Shown: positions 30,926 through 39,386 of the stretch, piece after piece
Layout of the letters: each line of letters begins with the position of its first letter
How positions within the stretch are numbered: the first letter of the stretch is position 1
Assembly: GCF_913773995.1 (NCBI RefSeq)
Contig: NZ_CAJYES010000042.1
Span: 1 to 52,274, forward strand
Length of the DNA stretch: 52,274 nt
DNA from: an uncultured Pseudacidovorax sp.
GTDB lineage: Bacteria; Pseudomonadota; Gammaproteobacteria; Burkholderiales; Burkholderiaceae_C
Direction: 5' to 3'
The notes under the pieces: generated by a model
What the model was told of the DNA's origin: nothing
Seen by the model: the letters and a program-made list of their open reading frames with translations, nothing else
Databases searched by the model: none
Position numbers and translations under genes: made by a program

Positions 30926-32041
30926 TCAGGGCGCGAGCGACACCACATGTGCCGCGCGCGGATCGCCGCGGCCGTGCATCACCGTGGGCCACAGCGCTTG
31001 CAACGCCGCGCCGCCGCGGTGCTGCTCGACCTGCAGCCAGGGCGCATCGGCCTGCGTGGCGCGGGCGGTGAAGGCCCGCCAGCCCTGCGCCAGCTTCTGG
31101 CCGAAGGCCTCGGCGCCCCACTTGCAGGTGCGCTTCCTGATCTGCGTCGGCGCGAAGAAGAAGGTGGCGCGGGGCCCGGGCAGCGTCTTGGCACTGCCCT
31201 CGGGCGCGCGCTGGTCCACATGCGTGTTGCCGATCACCATGCTGTAGCGCAGCTGCCCGAAACGTTCGTGGATGGCGCGGCGCAACTCGCCGTTGCCGGC
31301 AAAGTCCACGTAGACGCAGGGCGCGTCGGCGGCGACGCGGTCCAGCTCGCCATAAGCCAGCACCTCGTCATAGCAACCCAGGCCCTCGCAGAAGGCGCGG
31401 TTGCCGTCGGAGGTGAGGCCGACCACGCGCACGTCGGGCCGCTGCGCCAGCTGGAAGGCGGTGCCGTAGGCGGTCTTGCTCGACGCGCTGGAGAGCAGCA
31501 CCGTGGCCTGCCCGCCCTCGGCCGCGCCGAAGAAGGCGTTGTCGCCCAGGAAGTCGTCGATCAGCCACGAGGTGATGAACAGCGGCCGCAGCAGGGCCTG
31601 GATGTCCTCCGTGTCGGCGGTGTAGAGCGGATCGCTGGTGCAGCGGAAGTACTGGTTGTAGACCGCCGGCAGCTCGGTCCGGTGCGCCGCCATGTCGGTG
31701 AAGCGCTCCGGCGACAGCCGTCCGGGCGTCAGCACCACCTTGGACGAGGTGGGAAAGAAGCCGTATACCCGCTCGCCCACCGCCACGCCGGGATGCGTGG
31801 ACTGCAGCACCCGCGCGAAGCCCCAGACCGGCACGAAGCGCCAGGCCTCGTCGCCGGTCGGAAAGAAGCGCCAGTAGCCCATCCCGTCGCCGAAGGCGGC
31901 ATAGGTGACGTTGTTGGCCGTCAGCGCGAAGCGGTCGATGCCCAGGCGCACCTGGCCAGGTTCGAGCGGAGCGTCCTCGCGCTCGCGCAAGTGCGTCTGG
32001 CCGAGGTCGGTGGGATGGACGAGGAAGTCGGTGGTGGGCAT
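30926..32041 (-). CDS. DUF2855-family protein
   Basis: This 371-residue protein starts at the ATG at 32041 (MPTTDFLVHPTDLGQTHLRE). An in-frame ATG at 32071 would add ten unlikely residues. Segments such as ALTANNVTYAAFGDGMGYWR, VPVWGFARVLQSTHPGVAVG, ERVYGFFPTSSKVVLTPGRL and VYVDFAGNGELRRAIHERFG are characteristic of DUF2855. The fold resembles medium-chain dehydrogenase/reductases: SSASSKTAYGTAFQL sits where the nucleotide site begins. No activity is established. It lies alone between the kinase and a CoA-transferase operon on the same strand, with no evident link. Confidence 0.85.
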   Translation of the reverse strand: MPTTDFLVHPTDLGQTHLREREDAPLEPGQVRLGIDRFALTANNVTYAAFGDGMGYWRFFPTGDEAWRFVPVWGFARVLQSTHPGVAVGERVYGFFPTSSKVVLTPGRLSPERFTDMAAHRTELPAVYNQYFRCTSDPLYTADTEDIQALLRPLFITSWLIDDFLGDNAFFGAAEGGQATVLLSSASSKTAYGTAFQLAQRPDVRVVGLTSDGNRAFCEGLGCYDEVLAYGELDRVAADAPCVYVDFAGNGELRRAIHERFGQLRYSMVIGNTHVDQRAPEGSAKTLPGPRATFFFAPTQIRKRTCKWGAEAFGQKLAQGWRAFTARATQADAPWLQVEQHRGGAALQALWPTVMHGRGDPRAAHVVSLAP

Positions 32042-32171
32042 GGGGCAGGTCTGCGGCGGGGGACTGCGCACCTTAGCGGCTGCGCGGCCGGCCCGCGACG
32101 GGACAAGCCTGGACGCCGTCGCCTGGGTGACGCAGCGGAGGGCGCGCGCCGCCCGTGTCCGCGCGAAGGAG

Positions 32172-33302
32172 TCAGTCCCGCGGTGCGAAGCGGTCGCCCG
32201 GTGTCAGCGGCACATGCCGGTAGCTCGCCGGGGTGCGGTCCAGCTTGATGGGCGAGCCCAGCCCGCGCCAGCCGCCTTCCATCTCCACCACCATGCCGCG
32301 GTGCGCCGTGTGCGGATGCCGAAGCGCGGCTTCCACATCCAGCACCGGGGCGGCGGGCACGCCGGCGGCCATCAGGTCCTCGACCAACGCACGGCCGTCC
32401 AGCGCGGCCATCTGCGCCTCCAGCGCCGCCTTGAGCGCATCGCGGTTCGCCGAGCGGGCGCCAGCGGTGACGTAGTCGGCATGGGCGGCAAGGTCGGGCA
32501 CGCCGATCACGCGACAGCAGGCTGCGAACTGCCGGTCGTTGCCCACGGCCACGAACACCGGGTCGGTGCCCGTGCGCAGCGCGTCGTAGGGGTAGATGTT
32601 GGGATGCGCATTGCCGGTGCGCTTCGGCGCGCGCCCGTCCATGAACCAGTTGGCCGCATGCGGGTGCAGCAGTGCCAGGCCGCTGTCGTACAGCGCCGCC
32701 TCCACCAGCTGGCCGCGGCCGCTGCGCTGGCGCTCCTGCAAGGCCATCAGCACGCCCAGCGCGGCATTCATGCCGGTCACCATGTCCACCACCGGCAGGC
32801 CCACGCGCAGCGGGCCGCCGTCGGCCTCGCCGTTGATGCTCATGATGCCGGTCATGGCCTGGACCGCGGCGTCGTAGCCGGGCAACGCGCCCAGGGGGCC
32901 GTCGCTGCCGAAGCCGGTGACGCGGCACCACACCAGGCGCGGAAAGCGCCGCGACAGGTCGGCCTGGCCGATGCCCCAGCGCTCCATGGTGCCGGTCTTG
33001 AAGTTCTCGATCAGCACGTCGGCCTCTGCGACCAGGGCCAGCAGCCGCTCGCGGTCCTCGGCCGTGGTCAGGTCCAGGTGCTGGATGCGCTTGTTGCGGT
33101 TGAGGCCGTGGTAGTACGAGGCCACGCCGTCGCGAAACGGCGGGCCCCAGGTGCGGGTGTCGTCGCCGCCGGGCGGCTCGACCTTGAGCACGTCGGCGCC
33201 ATGGTCGCCCAGGATCTGGCCGCAGTAGGGTCCGCCCAGAATGCGCGACAGGTCGAGCACGCGGATGCCGGCCAGCGCGCCGGCTTGGGAAGGCAGATGC
33301 AT
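32172..33302 (-). CDS. Class III (CaiB/BaiF) CoA-transferase
   Basis: This 376-residue protein starts at 33302 (MHLPSQAGALAGIRVLDLSR). Family III features are ILGGPYCGQILGDHGADVLK, VEPPGGDDTRTWGPPF, ADVLIENFKTGTMERWG, VTGFGSDGPLGALPGYDAAV with the catalytic Asp in PGYD, and VGLPVVDMVTGMNAALGVL. It transfers CoA to a carboxylate. It is the third gene of an operon with an acyl-CoA dehydrogenase and a Bug receptor (16 bp from the latter), suggesting import, CoA activation and oxidation of one acid. Substrate unknown. Confidence 0.92.
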   Translation of the reverse strand: MHLPSQAGALAGIRVLDLSRILGGPYCGQILGDHGADVLKVEPPGGDDTRTWGPPFRDGVASYYHGLNRNKRIQHLDLTTAEDRERLLALVAEADVLIENFKTGTMERWGIGQADLSRRFPRLVWCRVTGFGSDGPLGALPGYDAAVQAMTGIMSINGEADGGPLRVGLPVVDMVTGMNAALGVLMALQERQRSGRGQLVEAALYDSGLALLHPHAANWFMDGRAPKRTGNAHPNIYPYDALRTGTDPVFVAVGNDRQFAACCRVIGVPDLAAHADYVTAGARSANRDALKAALEAQMAALDGRALVEDLMAAGVPAAPVLDVEAALRHPHTAHRGMVVEMEGGWRGLGSPIKLDRTPASYRHVPLTPGDRFAPRD

Positions 33303-33318
33303 AGGAGCGCGCGATGCC

Positions 33319-34308
33319 TCAGTCGAGTTGCGCGCCGGACTGCGCGACCACGCCCTTCCACTTGGCCGTCTCCGCGGCGATGAAGCGGGCCAGTTGCTGC
33401 GGCGAGGTGTCGGGCGCGGGCTCCAGGCCCTGCGCGTCGAAGGACTGCTTGACCTTGGGCGAGGCCAGCACCTCCGCGAGCTGCCGGTTGAGCAGTGCGA
33501 TGCGATCGGCAGGCGTGCCGGCTGGCGCCACGATGCCGAAGAACACGCTGACGTCGTAGCCCTTGTAGCCCTGCTCGGCGATGGTCGGCACCTCGGGCAG
33601 CGCCCGCGAGCGGCTGGCGGTGGCCACACCCAGTGCGCGCAGCTTGCCGGCCTTGATGTAGGGCAGGGCCGTGAGGATGTCGGTGAAGGTCATGCTCACC
33701 TGCCCACCCAGCAGGTCGTTGAGGGCCGGACCGGTGCCCTTGTAGGGCACATGCAGGATCTCGGTGCCTGCCATGCTGTTGAACAGCACGCCCGCCAGGT
33801 GCGAGGAGGCGCCGTTGCCCGACGAGGCATAGCTCAGCTTGTTGGGGTTGGCCTTGGCATAGGCGACCAGCTCCTTCACATCCTTGGCGGGCAGTGCGGG
33901 GTTGACCACCAGGATGTTGGGCAGGTGTCCCACCTGGATGACGGGCGCGAAGCTCCTGGTGGGGTCGTAGCCGATCTTCCGGTACAGGCTCACGTTGATG
34001 GCCAGCGGGCCCGAGGTGCCGAACATCAGCGTGTGACCGTCGGCCTCGGCCCGCGCCACGTATTCGGCGCCGATGTTGCCGCCGGCGCCGGCGCGGTTCT
34101 CGACCACCATGGGCTGGCCCAGGCGGGTGCTCATCTCGGCAGCCAGCGTGCGGGCCATGGCGTCGGTCGGGCCGCCGGGCGGGAACGGCACCACCAACAT
34201 CACGGGCTTGGACGGGAAGGGCGCTTGTGCGAAGGCCGCGGGCATGAGCGCGGCGGCGCTGGCGGCCAGGGCAAACTGGCGGCGGCGAAGAAGGGCTTGA
34301 TGGGGCAT
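33319..34308 (-). CDS. Bug/TctC-family tripartite tricarboxylate transporter receptor
   Basis: This 329-residue periplasmic binding protein starts at 34308 (MPHQALLRRRQFALAASAAA), chosen because GGAG lies 7 bp upstream; an ATG at 34335 is the alternative. The signal peptide contains RRRQF, a near twin-arginine motif, and ends at AFAQ. The mature protein has FPSKPVMLVVPFPPGGPTDA, VVENRAGAGGNIGAEYVARA, SYASSGNGASSHLAGVLF, LHVPYKGTGPALNDLLGGQV and LPEVPTIAEQGYKGYDV. It delivers a carboxylate to a TctAB permease encoded elsewhere or acts as a sensor. It lies between the dehydrogenase and CoA-transferase genes in one operon. Confidence 0.93.
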   Translation of the reverse strand: MPHQALLRRRQFALAASAAALMPAAFAQAPFPSKPVMLVVPFPPGGPTDAMARTLAAEMSTRLGQPMVVENRAGAGGNIGAEYVARAEADGHTLMFGTSGPLAINVSLYRKIGYDPTRSFAPVIQVGHLPNILVVNPALPAKDVKELVAYAKANPNKLSYASSGNGASSHLAGVLFNSMAGTEILHVPYKGTGPALNDLLGGQVSMTFTDILTALPYIKAGKLRALGVATASRSRALPEVPTIAEQGYKGYDVSVFFGIVAPAGTPADRIALLNRQLAEVLASPKVKQSFDAQGLEPAPDTSPQQLARFIAAETAKWKGVVAQSGAQLD

Positions 34309-34368
34309 GCGTGTCTCCGTTTTGTTGTCGGTCATCAGGATCGGGAAAGAGGTTCGGTGCAGCCCGCG

Positions 34369-36093
34369 TCAGGCGGGCGTCTGCAAGGCGGGCACAGGCG
34401 CCGCGGCCGGCATCGCCTGCCAGCCCGCGGGCAGCGCATCGGGTGCCAGCGGGTCGCGCGGCAGCACGCGGTGCAGCAGCGCCAGCTGCGCCCAGCGCAG
34501 CCGGTCTGCCGAGCCGGTGCGCACCGCTTCCCAGGCCATGGCGGTGGCGCTGGTGCAGTGGTAGAGGGCCGAGGCCGCCTGCCGTGCCAGCACGTCGCCG
34601 CCGTCCTGGGTGGCGGTCTCGGCGAGCGCGCAGGCGCGGTCCATGGACTCGCGCAGAGACTGCGCGAAGGCCGGCGCGAGCGAGGCGCCGGCCTCGGACA
34701 GCAATGCCTCGACATGTGCGCGCAGCACCGGCAGCGAGCCTTCGCGGCGGATGGCGCGCAGCACGTCCAGCGCCACGATGTTGCTGGTGCCTTCCCAGAT
34801 CGAGCCCAGGTGCGCGTCACGCACAAGCCGCGGATCGCTCCATTCCTCGATGTAGCCGCAGCCGCCGCGCACCTCCATGGCGTCGCCGGTCACCTTGCGG
34901 GCGTCGCGGCAGGCGCGGAACTTGATGAGCGGCGTGAGGATGCGCAGCAACCCGTAGGCCTGCGCATCGCCGCCGTCCGAGCGCTCGAGCGTGCGCGCGG
35001 TCTGGAACACCATCGTGCGGGCCTGCTCGGCCGGCACACGCAGCTTGTCGAGCTGGCGCTGCATCAGCGGCATCTGCGCCAGCGTGCGGCCGAAGGCGCG
35101 GCGCTCGCGGGCGATGAACTCGGCCTCGGCCACCGCGCGGTGCATCAGGCCGGCGGCGCGCACGCCGTTGGACAGGCGCGAGTTGTTGACCATGTCGGCC
35201 ATCTGCACGAAGCCGCGGCCGGCCTCGCCCACCAGGTGCGCGATGGCGCCGTCGAGCCGGATCTCGCCGCTGGCCATGGACCGCGTGCCCAGCTTGTTCT
35301 TGAGCCGCACGATGCGGTAATGGTTGAGCGTCCCGTCGGGCAGCCGGCGCGGCAGCAGGAAGAGCGAGACGCCCTTCATGCCGGCCGGCGCGCCGCCCGC
35401 GCGGGCCAGCACCATGGCGAAGTCGGCGTCGGGGTTGGAGCAGAACCACTTGTCGCCCGACAAGCGCCATTGGCCGGCCTCGTCCTGCCAGGCGCGCGTT
35501 TCGGTGGCGGCGATGTCGGAACCGGCGGCCTGTTCGGTCATGAACATGGCGCCCTGGGCCAGTTCGTCGAAGTCCAGCGAGGTGAGCCGCGGCAGGAAGC
35601 GCGCCACCAACTCGGGGCTGCCGAACTTGCGCAGCGTGCGGGTGAGCGAGTCGGTCATCGAGACCGGGCAGCACAGCCCGAACTCCGCCTGAACGAAGAG
35701 AAAGGTCAGCGCGTACTTGACCGCGGGCGGCATCCTGCCGCGCCAGCCCAGCGTCTCCTCGCGGTGCGACATGGCGCCCAGGCCGAACTCGGCCAGGGCC
35801 AGGCGCTCCATTTCCACATAGGCCGGGTGCTTGACGATGCGCTGTTCGTCCTGGCCGGTGCGGGTGCGCAGGCTCAGCGTCGGTGGGTTCTGGTCGGCCG
35901 TGGCGGCCAGCGTGTCCAGCGGGCCGCCGGCCAGGGCGCCCAACCGGTGCAGGTGCGGCTGCAGATGCGCGAGCAAGGGTGCTGGCAGGTACAGCGCCAG
36001 CAGGCGCTGCAGCTCGTCATCGGTGGTGTAGAGGTTCTGGCCGTGGCGGTCGGGAATGGCGGCGGCGGCCGCGGGCGGGCGGGTGTCGGGCAT
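34369..36093 (-). CDS. Acyl-CoA dehydrogenase (AidB/large type)
   Basis: This 574-residue enzyme is longer than typical acyl-CoA dehydrogenases (about 380) and fits the AidB/ACAD11-like group. The start at 36093 (MPDTRPPAAAAAIPDRHGQN) has AGGAGA about 8 bp upstream. FAD and substrate motifs are GAMFMTEQAAGSDIAATETR, LSGDKWFCSNPDADFAMVLA, GTRSMASGEIRLDG, RRAFGRTLAQMPLMQRQLDK and MEVRGGCGYIEEW. The catalytic Glu is present in GSIWEGTSNIVALD. The C-terminal ~120 residues form an extra helical domain. It heads an operon with the Bug receptor and CoA-transferase, divergent from a LysR gene. Confidence 0.92.
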   Translation of the reverse strand: MPDTRPPAAAAAIPDRHGQNLYTTDDELQRLLALYLPAPLLAHLQPHLHRLGALAGGPLDTLAATADQNPPTLSLRTRTGQDEQRIVKHPAYVEMERLALAEFGLGAMSHREETLGWRGRMPPAVKYALTFLFVQAEFGLCCPVSMTDSLTRTLRKFGSPELVARFLPRLTSLDFDELAQGAMFMTEQAAGSDIAATETRAWQDEAGQWRLSGDKWFCSNPDADFAMVLARAGGAPAGMKGVSLFLLPRRLPDGTLNHYRIVRLKNKLGTRSMASGEIRLDGAIAHLVGEAGRGFVQMADMVNNSRLSNGVRAAGLMHRAVAEAEFIARERRAFGRTLAQMPLMQRQLDKLRVPAEQARTMVFQTARTLERSDGGDAQAYGLLRILTPLIKFRACRDARKVTGDAMEVRGGCGYIEEWSDPRLVRDAHLGSIWEGTSNIVALDVLRAIRREGSLPVLRAHVEALLSEAGASLAPAFAQSLRESMDRACALAETATQDGGDVLARQAASALYHCTSATAMAWEAVRTGSADRLRWAQLALLHRVLPRDPLAPDALPAGWQAMPAAAPVPALQTPA

Positions 36094-36220
36094 GGCGCGT
36101 GTCTCCTGGTTCGGTGGCCGACGCCACACGGACGGTGGGCGGGCCTTGCGCGCATTGTTGGAAGCCGATCCATGCAGGTCTAATATCGTTTGACACATGT
36201 TCCATTCGAAGGAGCTATCG

Positions 36221-37108
36221 ATGGACCTGCGGCAGTTGCGCTACTTCGCCGTGCTGGCCGAGGAACTGCACTTCGGCCGCGCTGCGCAGCGGCTGGCCAT
36301 CTCGCAGCCCCCGCTGTCGGTGGCCATCCGCCAGCTGGAGGCCCGCCTCGGCGCGCGCCTCTTCGAGCGCACCAGCAAGGCCGTGCGTCTCACGCCGGCC
36401 GGCTTGGCGCTGCAGGCCTCGGCCGCCCGGCTGCTGGCCCAGGCCGCCGAGGCGGCGCAGGAAGTGCGCGACGTGGCCGAGGGCTCGGCGGGCCGGCTGC
36501 GGGTGGGCTTCGTCGGCGCCATGCTCTACCGCGGCCTGCCGCAGGCGCTGCGGCGCTTCCAGGCGGCACATCCGCGGGTGCGGCTCAGCCTGACCGAACT
36601 CAACTCGGCCGAGCAGACGGCGCGCCTGCAGCACGACCAGCTGGACCTGGGCTTCATCCACACCAGCCGCATCCCGGACGAGCTGGCGCAGCGGCTCCTG
36701 GTGCGCGAGCCTTTCGTCTGCTGTCTGCCCAGCGGCCATGCGCTGGCGAGCCGGCGCGAGGTGGCGCTGTCGGCCCTGCGCGACCAGACGCTGGTGCTCT
36801 TCTCGCGCGAGGCGTCACCCGACTACCACAGCCGCATCCTCGACCTGTGCGTGGCGGCCGGCTTCGTCCCCCAAGTGCGGCACGAGGTGCGCCACTGGCT
36901 GGCCGTGCTGGCGCTGGTGGCCGAAGGCCTGGGCGTGGGGCTGGTGCCGGCCGCCATGCAGCGCGCCGGGCTGCGTGGCGTGGTCTTCCGCCCGCTGGCC
37001 GATGCCTCGGGCCAGTCCGAGGCCCACGCCATCTGGCGCCGCGGCCCGCCGCATGTGCATGCGCAGCGGCTGCTGGCGCTGATGGAGGAGGACGAGGTGC
37101 CGGGCTGA
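36221..37108 (+). CDS. LysR-family regulator of the adjacent dehydrogenase operon
   Basis: This 295-residue LTTR starts at 36221 (MDLRQLRYFAVLAEELHFGR) with AAGGAG 6 bp upstream; the open frame begins eight codons earlier. The HTH includes AAQRLAISQPPLSVAIRQLE, ARLGARLFERTSKAVRLTPA. The effector domain has GRLRVGFVGAMLYRGLPQAL and LVAEGLGVGLVPAAMQ, resembling BenM/CatM-type LTTRs. It is divergent from the acyl-CoA dehydrogenase with a 127-bp gap; no perfect palindrome stands out there. It probably senses the acid or CoA ester handled by that operon. Confidence 0.92.
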   Translation: MDLRQLRYFAVLAEELHFGRAAQRLAISQPPLSVAIRQLEARLGARLFERTSKAVRLTPAGLALQASAARLLAQAAEAAQEVRDVAEGSAGRLRVGFVGAMLYRGLPQALRRFQAAHPRVRLSLTELNSAEQTARLQHDQLDLGFIHTSRIPDELAQRLLVREPFVCCLPSGHALASRREVALSALRDQTLVLFSREASPDYHSRILDLCVAAGFVPQVRHEVRHWLAVLALVAEGLGVGLVPAAMQRAGLRGVVFRPLADASGQSEAHAIWRRGPPHVHAQRLLALMEEDEVPG

Positions 37109-37132
37109 AGCGCTGCCGGACCGCCGAGCCGA

Positions 37133-38113
37133 TCAGCGCGGCGCGGGTGTGGCCAGCTTCTGGCGGAAGAAGGCCACGACCGCTGCGTTGAAGCGCTGGT
37201 GGAAGGCAGTGCGGTCGAAGCCGGGGCCGTCCTTGCAGATCTCGGGCGCCATGCGCGTGAACGCGGCCGAGCACGGCGCCAGGAAGGCGAAGTGCGCCGC
37301 GCCCTCGGCCACCTGCCACTCGGGCGGCGTCGGCAGGCCATCGCGCACGGCGGCCACGCTCTCTGGCGTGACGCCGTCGCCGCCGAACTCCGAGGCCCAC
37401 AGCTGCACCGGCACGCGCACGTTCTTCAGCCCGGGCGCGGCGAACATGCTCAGCGGATCGACCACCACTGCGGCACGGATGCGGACGTCCGGCACGGGCG
37501 GCGGCGGCACCTCGCCGCGGGCCGCCTCCTGGCACAGTGGCACGGTCGATCCGGCGGGACACAGGTCGCGCCGCAACGTCCAGTCCGGCTGGGCGCCGAC
37601 CAGCGCAAGGGCGGTGTAGCCGCCACGCGAGAAGCCGAAGATGCCGATGCGCTGCGGGTCCAGCGCCGCATGGCCGGGCCAGCGCCCGAGCATGTGGTCG
37701 ACGAGCCGCCGCATGTCCACGGGCCGCGTGGCAAAGGTGGACAGCCGTGCCTGCCGGCTCAGGTCACGGAAGTTGTCGCCCGGGTGAGCGATGGCGGCCA
37801 CGACGAAGCCCGCATCGGCCAGCGCGGCCGCCGTGTCGTGGTGGCCCATGGCCGAGCCGCCCGTGCCGTGCGACATCACGACCATCGGCAGCCGATTGCC
37901 GGCCACCGGGCAGTCGCGCACGCCTTTCACCACGAGCGGCTCGAGCACGATGTCCGTCGCGGGCGTGGCGCATGGCGTCCAGACGGCGCCTTGCAACGCA
38001 GGGCCGTCGGCGGCGGCAGGTATGGCGATGAACGCCAGGCCTGCGGCGTGCGCGCCGGGGCCGAGCAGGGCGGCGAGCAGTGCAAGCAGGGCAGCGGCGC
38101 GGAAGGGCTTCAT
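37133..38113 (-). CDS. Secreted alpha/beta hydrolase (PAF-acetylhydrolase/dienelactone-hydrolase-like)
   Basis: This 326-residue protein starts at 38113 with signal peptide MKPFRAAALLALLAALLGPG to AHA. The alpha/beta hydrolase core shows LPMVVMSHGTGGSAMGHHD (oxyanion region), GFVVAAIAHPGDNFRDLS, the nucleophile elbow GIFGFSRGGYTALALVG with Ser in GFSRGG, and a late His in EGAAHFAFLAP. Family members hydrolyse esters or lactones, and periplasmic location is expected. Two Cys pairs may be disulfides. Substrate unknown. It is convergent with the LysR gene 24 bp away. Confidence 0.88.
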   Translation of the reverse strand: MKPFRAAALLALLAALLGPGAHAAGLAFIAIPAAADGPALQGAVWTPCATPATDIVLEPLVVKGVRDCPVAGNRLPMVVMSHGTGGSAMGHHDTAAALADAGFVVAAIAHPGDNFRDLSRQARLSTFATRPVDMRRLVDHMLGRWPGHAALDPQRIGIFGFSRGGYTALALVGAQPDWTLRRDLCPAGSTVPLCQEAARGEVPPPPVPDVRIRAAVVVDPLSMFAAPGLKNVRVPVQLWASEFGGDGVTPESVAAVRDGLPTPPEWQVAEGAAHFAFLAPCSAAFTRMAPEICKDGPGFDRTAFHQRFNAAVVAFFRQKLATPAPR

Positions 38114-38313
38114 CGGTCGTGGTCGGGAAGATGGGAACGAGCCGGCTCCTGCATCGGTCGGCGCAGGGCAGCGGGCGGGCGAGTGGCAGCCGTCGGGGCA
38201 CATCGCCAGCGCTTGCGGCGGCCCCGCTCGGATGCAAGTGTGCTGCCGGTTCCGTGCCGCTGTTTAGCCGGGTTTGCGCGAATGCCGACGTCGCCGACGC
38301 AGGGGCAAAAAGC

Positions 38314-38341
38314 AAAAAAAAACGCCACCCGAAGGTGGCGT
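38314..38341 (-). terminator. Rho-independent terminator of the ohrR-ohr operon
   Basis: On the minus strand ACGCCACC-TTCG-GGTGGCGT forms a perfect 8-bp stem with a stable UUCG tetraloop, followed by a run of nine T. It lies 26 bp downstream of the ohr stop. The textbook shape makes this a strong call. Confidence 0.92.
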
Positions 38342-38367
38342 CTTTCATCGCGAGGCGAGTGCGTCGA

Positions 38368-38793
38368 TCAGGCGATCGACAGCTCGACCTCGACGTTGCC
38401 ACGGGTGGCGTTGGAGTAGGGGCACACCTCGTGGGCGGCATCGACCAGCTTCTTCTTCTGCTCAGCGTCCAGGCCCGGCAGGGTGATGGCCAGCTTGGCG
38501 GCGATGCCGTAGGCGGCGCCGCCCTTGATCGGGCCCAGGGAGACGCTGGCGTCGATGCTCACGTCATCGGGCACCTTCACGCCGACCTTGGGGCCGACGG
38601 CCTTCATGGCGCCGATGAAGCAGGCGGAGTAGCCGGCGGCGAACAGCTGCTCGGGGTTGGTGCCGGGCTTGCCGGAGCCGGGGGAGCTCAGCGTCACGTC
38701 CAGGGCGCCGTCGCTGGTCTTGCTGGCGCCGTCGCGGCCGCCCGTGGTGTGGGCTTGGGCGGTGTAGAGCACTTTTTCGAGCTTGTGGGTCAT
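38368..38793 (-). CDS. ohr: Organic hydroperoxide resistance protein Ohr
   Basis: This 141-residue cytosolic thiol peroxidase of the OsmC/Ohr family starts at 38793 (MTHKLEKVLYTAQAHTTGGR). The catalytic set is complete: Cys58 in AAGYSACF, Cys124 in HEVCPYSNATRGN, Arg20 and Glu48 (NPEQLF). These match the peroxidatic Cys, resolving Cys and Arg/Glu relay of characterised Ohr proteins. It reduces organic and fatty-acid hydroperoxides with lipoyl reductant. It lies 49 bp downstream of ohrR on the same transcript, ending at a clear terminator. Confidence 0.96.
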   Translation of the reverse strand: MTHKLEKVLYTAQAHTTGGRDGASKTSDGALDVTLSSPGSGKPGTNPEQLFAAGYSACFIGAMKAVGPKVGVKVPDDVSIDASVSLGPIKGGAAYGIAAKLAITLPGLDAEQKKKLVDAAHEVCPYSNATRGNVEVELSIA

Positions 38794-38842
38794 GGTCTTT
38801 CTCCTGGGTTGGTTGGGAAAACGAAAGGGAGGCAAGGAACGA

Positions 38843-39292
38843 TCAGGCAGCGGACACGCGGTCGCGCAGCGCCTGCAATTGCCGGGTGAGCTGCGACAGC
38901 TCCTCCAGCGAACACTGGCTGGCGGCCAGCAGGCACTGCGGCACCTGCACGGCCCGGGCCCGCAGCGCCCGGCCCTCGGCCGTCAGGCGGACCAGCACGC
39001 GCCGCTCGTCGGCCACGTCGCGCATGCGGGTGAGATACCCGGTCGCTTCGAGGCGCTTGAGCAGAGGGGTGAGCGTGCCGGAGTCCAGTGACAGCCGGGT
39101 GCCGAGGTCCGACACGGTGACCCCATCACCCTCCCACAATGCCAGCATCACCAGGTACTGCGGGTAGGTCAACGCCAACTCGTCGAGCAGCGGCTTGTAG
39201 AGCCGGGTCATCGACAGCGACGCCGAATACAGCGCGAAGCACAGCTGGTTGTCCAGGCTGAGCAGTTCGGCGGTGGTGGGCGTCTTGGGCAT
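38843..39292 (-). CDS. ohrR: OhrR, MarR-family organic-peroxide sensor
   Basis: This 149-residue MarR-type dimeric repressor has the redox cysteine Cys18 in LDNQLCFALYSAS, followed by YKPLLDELALTYPQYLVML. The winged HTH is VTVSDLGTRLSLDSGTLTPL then LLKRLEATGYLTRMRD with wing DERRVLVRL. Cys120 and Cys127 in VPQCLLAASQC make it a 2-Cys OhrR like the Xanthomonas protein, where peroxide links Cys22 and Cys127. It represses ohr and itself through the palindromic sites just upstream. Confidence 0.95.
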   Translation of the reverse strand: MPKTPTTAELLSLDNQLCFALYSASLSMTRLYKPLLDELALTYPQYLVMLALWEGDGVTVSDLGTRLSLDSGTLTPLLKRLEATGYLTRMRDVADERRVLVRLTAEGRALRARAVQVPQCLLAASQCSLEELSQLTRQLQALRDRVSAA

Positions 39293-39307
39293 GGACCAGA
39301 TTGTGCG

Positions 39308-39342
39308 CGCAATTTAATTGCGTGCAAAACAATTGCATGCAA
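39308..39342. promoter_or_regulatory. OhrR operator region
   Basis: CGCAATTTAATTGCG (39308-39322) is a perfect palindrome resembling known AATT-rich OhrR boxes. GCAA-AACAA-TTGC (39324-39336) and TTGCATGCAA (39333-39342) follow at once. The sites lie 16-50 bp upstream of ohrR in an AT-rich patch. Confidence 0.7.
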
Positions 39343-39386
39343 GACCATGCCGCTGACAGGGCCGTCTCCCTGTCCGTGGCGCGCCC

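Noticed and set aside
32172-33629. Longer form of the second CoA-transferase starting at 33629
   Set aside because: The extension runs into the Bug receptor gene in another frame. The family N-terminus begins just after 33302.
36094-36220. LysR operator in the second divergent LysR gap
   Set aside because: The gap is AT-richer around TAATATCGTTTGACA but I found no convincing inverted repeat, so no site is listed.
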